From: Eulemur rufifrons
Taxonomy: Eukaryota > Chordata > Mammalia > Primates > Lemuridae
NCBI RefSeq assembly: GCF_041146395.1
Contig: NC_091006.1
Coordinates: 8,810,001 to 8,874,000 of the forward strand
DNA: 64,000 bases
Direction of reading: 5' to 3'
Part shown: positions 55,001 to 64,000 of the stretch, in pieces
How the letters are laid out: each line of letters begins with the position of its first letter
Position numbering within the stretch: the stretch's first letter is position 1
Notes under the pieces: generated by a model
The model's database searches: none
What the model was told of the DNA's origin: nothing
The model's input: only the letters and a program-made list of their open reading frames with translations
Made by a program: the position numbers and the translations under genes

Positions 55001-57451
55001 GCCCCTTCATGGACCTGATGTTCTCGAAGGGAAGAGAGACGATCAGCAAATAAACAAGGCCATATGCAATGTCATGTCAAGGAACAAGGAATGATTTGAA
55101 GAAAATGACAGTAGGTGGAGGGGACATAGAGTGATAAGTAGGGATCGGTCTGAATGGAGTGAGGGAAGGGTGTTCCCTGCAGAGGACACAGCAAGCACGA
55201 AGGCTTAGAGGGGGCCTGGGCTTGGCATGGTGGCGAAAGCCACAGGGCCGGCGTGGCTGGAGCAGGTGAGCAGGGGAGGGGTCGGAGGGGCAGAGGGGGC
55301 TCATGCAGGGCCTAAGCTGAGGAATTTGTTTCCTTCTCAGCATGAGGTGGAGCCGCTGGCCTGGAGGGCTGGCTGTGAGCTGGGGAGAAAGATGGTGTGG
55401 GGACTTCCTGAAAGTCAGAGACACGATGGGGAGATGGGGCAGCAGGAAGAAAGGAAAACGGGGGTGTGTTTGGACAGCCAGCCAGGTACAGAGATCTGAG
55501 GCAGAAAGACAGCCAGAGAGGAGACTGTCTGAGGCCTAGGGAGGGGGACAGAGAGCCAGGACAGGAATGGGGAGGGGTAGCATCTGAGAGCAGACAGGCA
55601 GTTAAGAAATGACAGTGGGGACACAGGATTAGAGGAAACAATGCCACAGGAGCCTGAGGCAAGGGCTTAGCGGGAGTCTTCTGTTGACTTAACAAACACT
55701 GGCCAAGGTCCTACTGCCTGCTAGACGCTGGGCTGGAGCAGACACCGAGACAGGGGAGGCCTCTGTCCTCCTGGGGGATGACGTTTCAGAGGGAGACTGC
55801 CCCGCACCATAGCAGAGCTGGGCCCTGCCCCTGGCGGGAGGCCCAGTGGACCAGAGGGCCTGGCCATTGTGGCTGGGATGCTGGTTCAGGCGGCCCCAGA
55901 ATCGCTTTCTCATGACTCCAAGGTCAGGGCTGGGCCACAGGGAAGAGCTGGCTGGCCCAGCTGGGCTGATCACTATTTGTGGGTTCAGCCTGGGTGAGGG
56001 GAGGTTTCCAAGAATGGCCCACGGGGAAGTCTGGGGCGTGGGGTGGGGAGGGGAGGGGAGGCTGAGGGACTGCCAAGCTCAGCTATTGCTGAGGTTGGGG
56101 GAGGCCCCGAGAGCGTGGGAAGGGCTACAGGGCCACACAGCTCCAGATACTCCTGCTGGGGTCCCCTGATGCAGCTGGGGACCGGAGGACCTGACACTAA
56201 CCCCAACAGGGGCAAGTTGGGCCTCAGCTGTGAGCCTGGTGCCTCGAGGTCCCCCAATTGTCTGAGTCCCGAAACCACTTTTTACGCAAGGGCCTTCAGG
56301 CTGCCTCACTTTCGGCACGTTGATGAGCTGCGTTCCCCTGAGCATGGTTTGGGATGGGCAGCGGGGAGGAGGCCGCCTGGTTCGGGGAGGAGAGAGGCCT
56401 CACCAGGGCTTCCTCACTGTCACCAACTCTGATGGGCTTGTTGGCCCTCCCTCCAGCCTGAAAATCCTGTGGTCCTACAGCTCCTTGAGTGGAAAAGCCC
56501 AGGCCACAGCCCAGCAGCTGAGGGCTGCCGTCCTCTCTCCCTCCAGGGCTCCAAGGGGCGAGACTAAGTGGTGTGCTACAGATGAGTCCTTTGAGAACAA
56601 CGCCTTCCTCCTAGGGTCTCAAACTCAGCTTCAGGGGCCACACAGGGAGCACAGAAGAGCGAGTGACTCTCCTGAGTGCAGGACAGGAGAGAGTAGTGGG
56701 TGTCCTGCTGAAAACAGCTATGCAAGTTGAAGATTTCTCACTACACAGCAGATCTGGCCTAGGGGCCGTGGGCTTGAGACCCCTGGTGCAGCTCTGAGCT
56801 CCAGAGAACTTCCTCTTTCTGTATCTGCTGTTTTCTGAACCCAACCCTGACCACTGCGGTTATTTTACCACACTATTGGGCCAAACTGGGGGTGACTGGA
56901 TGCCGGTACCATAGGGCACAGGGCAGGGGGCTCACCTGGAAGCCCAGGCAGCGGCCATAGAAGCAGCCCTTATACAGTGTGGCATACTCCTGCAGGAATT
57001 CAGCGCTGAGCCTCTCGTCACCCTCGAAGAAGAGCCTCCCGGGCCGGTTGATGGTCAGCAGGCACTGGGCGTAGCAGACCAGAGCGCGGAGCTGGGTGAG
57101 GGTGCCCAGGTAGGCCTCCAGTTCGGCCAGGTTGTGGCTGGTGCGGAAGAAGATGCTGCGGCGGTTGGAGGCCACGTAGCGGGATTTGTGCAGCAAGTGT
57201 GCCAGGCAGCAGCGGGCCGTGTGCACCAGGCTGCGGTACCCATTGGCCGGGGTCTCTGCGTCCAGGTCAAAGAGGTGCGCCATCCCCAGCAGGCGGCCTA
57301 GGGTTGGCTCCACCCCCAGCACCTGCTCCCGCACACCAGCGAAGACAGCCGCCAGCCGCCGTGCTGTCTCCCCGGGGCCCTGGCTGGAGAAGAAGGCCAT
57401 GTTGTCCTCTGCCAGCGTCACAAGCGACTGTGTCATTGTGTGCAGGTCCAT
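48809..57451 (-). CDS. LIPE: LIPE, hormone-sensitive lipase, adipocyte form (nine exons, 757 residues)
   Basis: A cytosolic serine hydrolase that cleaves diacylglycerol, triacylglycerol, cholesteryl and retinyl esters, switched on by PKA and recruited to lipid droplets. Coding exons sum to 2,274 bases. Landmarks on my count are the oxyanion-hole HGGG at residues 350-353, the nucleophile Ser424 in GDSAGG, Asp692 in ALDPMLDD and His722 in DLPHGF, a 30-residue spacing as in human. The regulatory module has RRSVS with Ser552 (PKA) and Ser554 (AMPK-type), and PRRSS at 648-649. The tail stops at TPPAAPPV, shorter than the human C-terminus. The start is ATG 57,451; the exon continues upstream in frame to the acceptor at 57,471 (ASRLTRN), the junction used by the testis-type long isoform, whose extra exon is not in this window. 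Confidence 0.97.
49424..49845 (-). CDS. LIPE: LIPE coding exon 8 (phosphorylation module)
   Basis: Encodes the whole serine-rich regulatory insert: [38 protein letters not shown] and [15 protein letters not shown]. The PKA-type sites are visible. Compared with human this insert is more acidic-poor and several residues shorter. Acceptor cacag, donor gtgagc. Confidence 0.96.
50718..50893 (-). mobile_element. Free Alu monomer (FLAM/FRAM-like)
   Basis: A single arm with a long T tail, 'cactgcagccttgaactcct' and 'gagtagctgggattacaggt'. In LIPE intron 7. Confidence 0.8.
51030..51230 (+). mobile_element. MIR
   Basis: 'agagcacctactgtgtgcca', 'cctcacagcaacctaataag' and 'cccatttcacagaggggcaa'. Confidence 0.85.
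51702..52035 (-). mobile_element. Alu, strepsirrhine type
   Basis: Full-length minus-strand copy in LIPE intron 7 with target duplication CCTGTATCTGTT at 51,690-51,701 and 52,035-52,046 (one shared base). Confidence 0.95.
52439..52615 (-). CDS. LIPE: LIPE coding exon 7
   Basis: Encodes [20 protein letters not shown] and [20 protein letters not shown], the entry to the regulatory module. Acceptor tgcag, donor gtgagt. Confidence 0.96.
52856..53083 (-). CDS. LIPE: LIPE coding exon 6 (catalytic serine)
   Basis: Encodes [17 protein letters not shown] with the nucleophile serine and then [13 protein letters not shown]. Human skipping of this exon yields an inactive short form. Acceptor accag, donor gtgagg. 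Confidence 0.97.
53658..53952 (-). CDS. LIPE: LIPE coding exon 5 (oxyanion hole)
   Basis: Encodes [18 protein letters not shown], with the HGGG oxyanion-hole motif, then [20 protein letters not shown]. Acceptor cccag, donor gtgagc. Confidence 0.97.
54138..54323 (-). CDS. LIPE: LIPE coding exon 4
   Basis: Sixty-two codons, phase 0/0: [20 protein letters not shown] and [20 protein letters not shown]. Acceptor accag, donor gtaggg. Confidence 0.96.
54531..54676 (-). CDS. LIPE: LIPE coding exon 3
   Basis: Encodes [19 protein letters not shown] and [20 protein letters not shown]. Acceptor cccag, donor gtgagc. Confidence 0.96.
54784..54874 (-). CDS. LIPE: LIPE coding exon 2
   Basis: Encodes [20 protein letters not shown] then [10 protein letters not shown]. 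Acceptor gcacag, donor gtgagt. Confidence 0.96.
54940..55440 (+). repeat. Ancient mammalian repeat, copy 6, in LIPE intron 1
   Basis: Includes 'aacgtttcgtgagctcctac', 'cagcaaataaacaaggccat' and 'agggtgttccctgcagagga'. Confidence 0.5.
56608..56790. mobile_element. hAT-like element in LIPE intron 1
   Basis: Left end 'gggtctcaaactcagcttca' and right end 'cgtgggcttgagacccctgg' are inverted partners, as in hAT-derived short elements. Confidence 0.5.
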
Positions 57452-57471
57452 GTTGCGTGTGAGCCTTGAGG
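56936..57471 (-). CDS. LIPE: LIPE first common coding exon
   Basis: The adipocyte start [17 protein letters not shown] is at 57,451; 57,452-57,471 is leader for that form and coding (ASRLTRN) for the long form. Covers the N-terminal helical domain thought to mediate dimer and FABP contacts. Donor gtgagc. Confidence 0.96.
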
Positions 57472-57522
57472 CTGTGGGCAGGTGGGAAGTCCTGTTAGCA
57501 GGGCCAGGTCACTTCTTGCCCA

Positions 57523-58235
57523 GCTGGGGCCCAGGAGTCCAGGCCCTAGCGCCCTCCTCCCTCAGACCCAGGTGGCAGACCCCAGCCCTCTCTTCCTTCA
57601 GTCCTGGGGCCCAGGACCCCAGGTGCCTCCCCCTCAGACCTAGGAGGCTACCCTCTTTTCTCTAGGACTCAGGAATCTGGGGCCCCATTCCCTTCCTTCT
57701 TTAGGACCCATGAGGCCAAGTCCCCAGTGCCTTTCTCTCTCCTCAGGAGCCAGGAGTTCAAGCCCTCAGTCCCCTCCTCCCTCAGACCCAGGAGCCCCTG
57801 CCCTCACCTATTTGGGACTCAGAATCTTGCCATCCCTGGCCGCCTCCTCTCTCTTGGACCCAGGAATCCAGACATTCCCCTGAACCCACAAGACTCTGGT
57901 TCCCTAGCTCCTGCATTGCCCCTAGGGCCCAGGAGTTCACCTACCCTTTTTTCTTCCTCCCAGGAACCCCAGAGTTCAGGAACCAGTCCCCATTTACTCT
58001 CCTGGGGCCCAGGACTCCTTCTCCTAGGTCCCAAGAAGTCCAGAGCCCCCCAGTTGGTCCTCTCTGTCAGGCCCCAGCAGTCCAAGCCCCCATCCCATCT
58101 TTACTTCTTAGGCCCCAGGTGCCACCCATGGGCCCTTCCTCTCCACCAGTATTTGGGAGAGTTTAGCCCCCAGCCCACCCATTCCCATCTCCAGGGACCC
58201 TAGTCCCTAGGCCCAGCTCTCTTCCTGCACCAGGA
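57523..58235. repeat. MSR1-like minisatellite array
   Basis: About 17 degenerate units of roughly 40 bases, each with a core like 'ggacccaggagtccaggccc' followed by a pyrimidine run. This matches the MSR1 minisatellite known almost only from human 19q13. Isolated units also occur near 42,195-42,380, 44,100-44,225, 44,800-44,945 and 59,235-59,335. Confidence 0.55.
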
Positions 58236-58484
58236 ATTCATAATTCTAGCCTTTTCAGAGAAGAGCCACTCCTGATCCCTCAAGTCTGGCTGTGGAACCC
58301 CCTCCAAGCCTCAGTTCCCAAAACCAGGTCTTGATTCTCCCCCAGCTGGGTCCCCTGGCCGTTGGGCCTGCCCACTTGTCTTAGACTGCACGCCCGGCCC
58401 TGCTCCCCTGGCTGGAACAGCGGTACTCATCGTCGCCACGGACCTCGAGCTGTGCTCACAGCTTTCTGTGCATTTGTCCATGTA

Positions 58485-58650
58485 GTGCACTAACTCTCTG
58501 AGACACGCACTGCCTAGGTTCAAATCTCTATTATTGCTAGCACCCCATTTTACAGGAGAAAGCACTGAGGCTCTGAGGTGTTAAGAAAGGAGCTGAAGGT
58601 TGCACTGAAAGTAGCAGAGCTTATTCAAATGCAGGTCTCTGGGTCCAGAG
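58485..58650 (+). mobile_element. MIR
   Basis: 'caccccattttacaggagaa' and 'actgaggctctgaggtgtta' mark a MIR upstream of LIPE. Confidence 0.65.
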
Positions 58651-59025
58651 CCATATTTATGCCGGGTGCCCTCCTGGGCTCTGGAGGCCAGACCTTTAGC
58701 TCTGGCCCTCAAAACCTCTGCTGTACTGCGTCTGACTCCCCACACTTCTGGGTCCCCAGTAATCTTCCCTCTGGTATATCCCCGTCTTCCAAGGCACTCA
58801 GGTCACCCTTTTTCTTGGATGCCCTGTCACCCAGGTCCTGTATAAGTGGCCCTTGCCCCCCGGTAGGGATGCTGCCATCTGTCCCAGGGATTCTTCCCTC
58901 CCTAAGCCCAAAGCCTGACACCTTGCCTGTTTTCCTCTTCCCCAAGAAGAAGGTGTCTCCTCTCCCTTCCTGGCCCTGGGGTCTCGCAGCGGCCATTCCT
59001 GTCTCGCAGCTGGCCACGCACTCAC

Positions 59026-59190
59026 CCCTCCCAGGCCTCTTCTGAGCTCCCGGGCTGGGATCGCTGGTCTGTGGCTTGTGCCAGTGGCTGCCCGGGGCAA
59101 TAAACTAGGGGAGGGGCTGTCCTGTCCAGGGTGTGGCCACCAGAGCCACCTCCCACCCAGAAAGGACAGTGAGGAACACGTGTTGTAAAC
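59026..59190 (-). promoter_or_regulatory. LIPE: Candidate adipocyte-type LIPE first exon and promoter
   Basis: In minus sense, a GC-rich segment ends at a strong donor (ggaggg|gtgagt at 59,026/59,025). Upstream lie cccctcccc GC-box text near 59,105-59,115 and a palindromic CACGTG E-box at 59,177-59,182. The donor would splice to the acceptor at 57,471. Human LIPE has a non-coding adipocyte exon about 1.5 kb upstream with a glucose-responsive E-box, from recall. The start site itself is not determined. Confidence 0.45.
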
Positions 59191-59749
59191 AGAGTACAGA
59201 GCCCAATTCCCCACCCCCGCTCTCTGCCTGCTCCCAGCCCAAGCTCAACTGGGAGTCCTTGTCCCAGGAGGAGGACCAGGAGTCCAGGCCCCCAGCCCTT
59301 CTTCCCTCAGACCAGGGGTCCCAGCCCCAGTCCTGAACAAACTGTCCCCTCTCACCCAGCCAGGCTGCCTTCTCTGTCCCCAGAGTGGATTCAGAGCCAA
59401 AGGCCCAGTGATCTCAGCTCCCGCCCCCAAGTCTGGCCCTGGCACAGCCGGCTCCAGCTGCTGGGGGGTGAGAGGAGGTAGCCAGCCCTACTTGTCCCTC
59501 CTGGGAGGACAAAAGCTGATTAAGGGCAGTTCCAAGCTGAGGTGGGGGCCTGAGCCACAGGTCCTACTGGGTGGTGTGCCCACAGTGGGCACCCTGCGTC
59601 TGCCACTTACCCTGCACAGCCCGCCCTGCTGTGACTGCCATCTCCACTCCGTATGTGGGGAAACAGAGGCTCGGAGCGACCTTCCCTCTATGTTACTCCA
59701 TATGCTCCTTGCCTGGCTGGCCCTTTCTCACCCTGCAGTCCTCAACTTG

Positions 59750-59950
59750 TCACCTCCTCAAAGGGGTGCACCTCAACTCTCCTCCACCTTGGAGATATGC
59801 ACTCCCCATTATTTTCTGCCATAATACTTAGTGTTTTTCCTTCCTGGCATTTGACACTTTTTACAATTATACATTTATTTGTTTACATGTTTGTTGTTCA
59901 TCTCCCCCTGGACAGAATCAGGTTTTATGAAGCCATGAAACATAAGGTAT
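59750..59950. mobile_element. L2-like old LINE fragment
   Basis: 'acatttatttgtttacatgt' and 'ctccccctggacagaatcag' resemble L2. Confidence 0.45.
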
Positions 59951-60439
59951 AGGGGTGTGGGCCTTTAGGAAGATGATTACAAAATTACAAATACAAGATT
60001 AGGCACAGGGCCTTCGCAGGGCCCTGTGCAGATGAGAGCCCTCGGTCAGGCCTAGGTTGAGGCAAATCCTCTGTTCTTCGCCCTGGACTGTCATCCCTGT
60101 GAGGAGAGGGGGTGGCCCCAGGGCCTGTCACGGGCCTAGCATATACTAGGTGCTCAGCAAACACCTGAAAGAGGAAGGAGGGCACGCAGAGGCAGACTGC
60201 AGGCAGCAGGGCTGGATGGGAGCTTGGGAGAGCCCCTCTCCAGGGCTGGGGAACAGATGGACAGACGGACGGACATACAGGGCCCTCGGAAGGCAGCTCT
60301 CAGCTTGTGGCTGGGGAAATGGGACACTGGCCTACATCGCTCAGCAGGCAGTCCTGGGTGAGTCTGGTTTCCTCACCTAGAAACTGCACCTGGCCATCCT
60401 GCCCACTCTGGGTGGTGACAGGTGGCATTTTCTCCATGC

Positions 60440-60538
60440 AGTTTGCTTTGTGGGCTCACTCGGCCTCGCTGAGATGGTGTATTGGGTTATCTTTCTCCTC
60501 GGCACTTATCACAGTCTAACATGCCATGCAATTTGCTA
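60440..60538 (+). mobile_element. L2 3'-end fragment, left of the Tigger
   Basis: Text such as 'ggcacttatcacagtctaac' fits the L2 3' region and continues beyond the Tigger at 63,893. Confidence 0.5.
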
Positions 60539-61096
60539 CAGGGCATACTTCCCTTTATTGTGCTTTGCAGATAATGTGTTTTTCACAAATTGAACGTTTG
60601 TGGTAACTGCGTTGAGCAAGTCTATTGGTGCCATTTTTCTAACGGCTTGTGCTCACTTCGTGTCTCTGTGTCTTGGTAATTCTCACAATATTTCAACAAC
60701 TTTTTCATTATCATTATGTCTATTATGGTGATCTGTGGTCAGTGATCTCTGATGTTACTATGGTAATTGTTTTGGGGCACCACCCAACAGCGCCTATATA
60801 AGAACTTAATTGATAAATGTTGTGTGTGTTCTGACTGCTTCACTCACTGGCTGTTCCCCTGTCTCTCTCCCTCTCCTCAAGTCTCCCTATTCCCTGAGAC
60901 GCAAATTATTGAAATTAATCCAATTAGTAAGCCTCTAAATGTTCAAGAGACAGGAAGAGTTGCACATCTCTCCCTTTAAATCAAAAGCTACAAATGATTA
61001 AACTTACTGAGGAAGGTATGTTGAAAGCTGAGATAGGCCCAAAGCTAGGCCTCTTCCACCAAACAGCCAAGCTGTGAATGCAAAGGAAAAGTTCTT

Positions 61097-61451
<355 letters not shown>

Positions 61452-61821
61452 TAAAAGTGCTACTCCAGTGAACACAAGAGTGCTAAGACAGTAAAACAGC
61501 CTTATGGCTGCTATGGAGAAAGTCTGAGTGGTCTGGATAGAAGAGTAAACCAGCCACAACATTCCCTTAAGCCAGAGCCTAAGCCAGAGCAAGGCCCTGA
61601 CTCTCTTCAATTCTGTGAAGGCTCAGAGAGGTGAGGAAGCTGAAGAAGAGAAGTTTGAAGCTAGCAGAGGTTGGTTCATGAGGTTTACGGAAAGAAGCCA
61701 TCTCCATAACATCAAAGTGCGAGGTGAAGCAGCAAGTGCTGATGGAGAAGTGGCAGCAAAGTATCCAGAAGATATAGCTAAGATAACGGATGAAGGTGGC
61801 TACACTAAGCAACATACTTTT

Positions 61822-62174
<353 letters not shown>

Positions 62175-62667
62175 GCAACATACTTTTAATGTAGACAAAA
62201 CAGCCTTATACTGGAAGAAGATGTTAACTAGGCCTTTCATAGCTGGAGAGGAGAAGTCAATACCTGGCTTCAAAGCTTCAAAGAACAGACAGGCTGACTC
62301 TCTGTTAGGCGCTAATTTTAAGTTGAAGCCAGTGCTTGTTTACCATTCTGAAAGTCTTAGGGACCTAACGTATTACACTAAATCTAACTTTGCCTGTGCT
62401 CTATAAATGCAACAACAAAGCCTGGATGACAGAACATCAGTTTACAGCATGGTTTACTGAATATTTTAAGCCCACTGTTGAGACCTGCTGCTCAGAAGAA
62501 AACAAAATATTATTGATCATTGACAATGCATGTGGTCACCCGAGCCCTGATGGAGATGTACAAGGAGATTAAAGTTGTTTTCATGCCTGCTAACACAACA
62601 TCCATTTTGCAGTCCATGGATCAAGGGGTAATTTTGACTTTTAAGTCTTAATAAGAACTACATGTTG

Positions 62668-62812
62668 TAACTGTGTCTGGTGGTGTGTGCCTGTAGTCTT
62701 AGCTACTTGGGAGGCTGAGGTGGGAGGACTGCTTTATCCCAAGAGTTCAAGGCCAGCCTGGGCAACATAGCAAGGCCTTGTTTCTAAAAAAAAAAAAAAA
62801 AAAAAAAAAAGC
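62668..62812 (+). mobile_element. Free Alu monomer inside the Tigger
   Basis: Single arm ('ttgggaggctgaggtgggag', 'caaggccagcctgggcaaca') with a long A tail. Confidence 0.8.
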
Positions 62813-63141
62813 CCAAAAAACAAAAAAAAACTTATAAGGCTATAGCTGCCATAGATAGTGATTCCTCTGATGGATCTGGGCAAAGTAAATTGAAAACCTT
62901 CTGGAAAGGATTCACCATCCTAGATGCCATAAGGAACATTTGTGATTCATGAGAGAAGGCTGAAATATCAACATTAACAGGAGTTTGGAAGTTGATTCCA
63001 ACCATCATGGGTGACTTTGAGGAGTTCAAGTGAAGGAAGTAACTGCAGATGTGATACAAATAGCAAGTGAACTAGAATTAGAAGTGGATTCTTAAGATGT
63101 GACTGAATTGCTGCAATCTCATGATAAAACTTTGTGATGAT

Positions 63142-63500
<359 letters not shown>

Positions 63501-63892
63501 AAAAACTTTGTGATGGATAAGGAATTGCTTCTTATGGATGAACAAAGAAAATGGTTTTTTGAGATGGAATCTTCTCCTGGTGAAGATGCAGTGAACACTG
63601 TTGAAATGACAACAAAGGATGCAGAATATTCCATAAACTTAGTTGATAATGCAGTGGCAGGGTTTGAGAGGACTGACTCCAATTTTAGCAAAAGGTGTTT
63701 TTTAGTTAAGGTATGTACCTTGTTTTTAAAAACATAATGATACTGCGCACTTAATAGCCTACAATATAGTGTAAACATAACTTTTCTATGTACCAGGAAA
63801 CCAAAAAATTCGTGTGACTGGCTTGATTGTGAGATTCGCTTTATTGTGGTGGTCTAGAACCAGACCTGCAGTATCTCCGAGGTATGCCTGTA

Positions 63893-64000
63893 TTCATGTC
63901 GTTTGCTCTGTCTTCTAACTAGATTATAGGCTCCCCGAGGGCAGGGACTTGTGCCTGTTTTATTCAGCGCTTGTGTGGTGTCTGACACATGGCTGGCGCT
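63893..64000 (+). mobile_element. L2 3'-end fragment, right of the Tigger
   Basis: Reads 'gattataggctccccgaggg' and 'cagggacttgtgcctg', typical of L2; runs off the window end. Confidence 0.6.

Noticed and set aside
57523..58235. CRISPR-like array upstream of LIPE
   Set aside because: Units are degenerate and of uneven length with no constant repeat and unique spacers; this is a nuclear minisatellite.
58700..59020. Testis-type long-form exon of LIPE
   Set aside because: No frame here gives the glutamine/proline-rich repeats recalled for that exon; it probably lies beyond the window.

Overview
This 64 kb window is primate nuclear DNA, most likely from a strepsirrhine (lemur or loris group). 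Two things point there. The protein-coding exons are near-identical in reading to three human genes that sit side by side on 19q13.2, in the order MEGF8 (+), CNFN (-), LIPE (-). The Alu elements share the right-arm form typical of strepsirrhines ('agaaagaaattatatgg', then 'acaactaaa' and a TATATA run), which haplorhine Alus lack. The species itself cannot be settled from the window.

Layout. Positions 1-34,580 hold MEGF8 from intron 1 to the 3' end. Forty coding exons were placed by splice sites and reading phase, and every exon-exon phase closes (8,183 coding bases, about 2,727 residues plus stop); only the exon with the start codon lies upstream of the window. Positions 34,580-37,955 are repeat-rich spacer. 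Positions 37,955-40,155 hold CNFN on the minus strand, complete with a TATA box, three coding exons encoding 112 residues, and a poly(A) signal. Positions 40,155-48,460 are intergenic and include a small CpG-rich island near 45.0-45.34 kb that looks like a plus-strand promoter, plausibly that of the LIPE antisense RNA. Positions 48,460-57,471 hold the nine exons of hormone-sensitive lipase (LIPE) encoding 757 residues in the adipocyte form, and a candidate adipocyte-type first exon and promoter lies near 59.0-59.2 kb. The last 3.5 kb is a decayed Tigger1-type DNA transposon, inserted into an L2 and itself split by Alus.

The three genes do not form a pathway. MEGF8 is a large single-pass receptor-like protein acting with MGRN1 on Hedgehog and BMP/left-right signalling. 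CNFN is a small cysteine-rich cornified-envelope protein of epithelium. LIPE is the hormone-regulated intracellular neutral lipase.

No new enzyme system, CRISPR array, RNA gene cluster or viral island was found. The observations most worth checking are regulatory or structural: a cluster of RFX-type X-box motifs in a MEGF8 intron; loss of an open frame in the region matching an alternative exon of the long human MEGF8 isoform; the putative antisense promoter between CNFN and LIPE; MSR1-like minisatellite arrays upstream of LIPE; and several hairpin-type DNA transposon relics. All comparisons with human proteins are from recall, not from an alignment run here.
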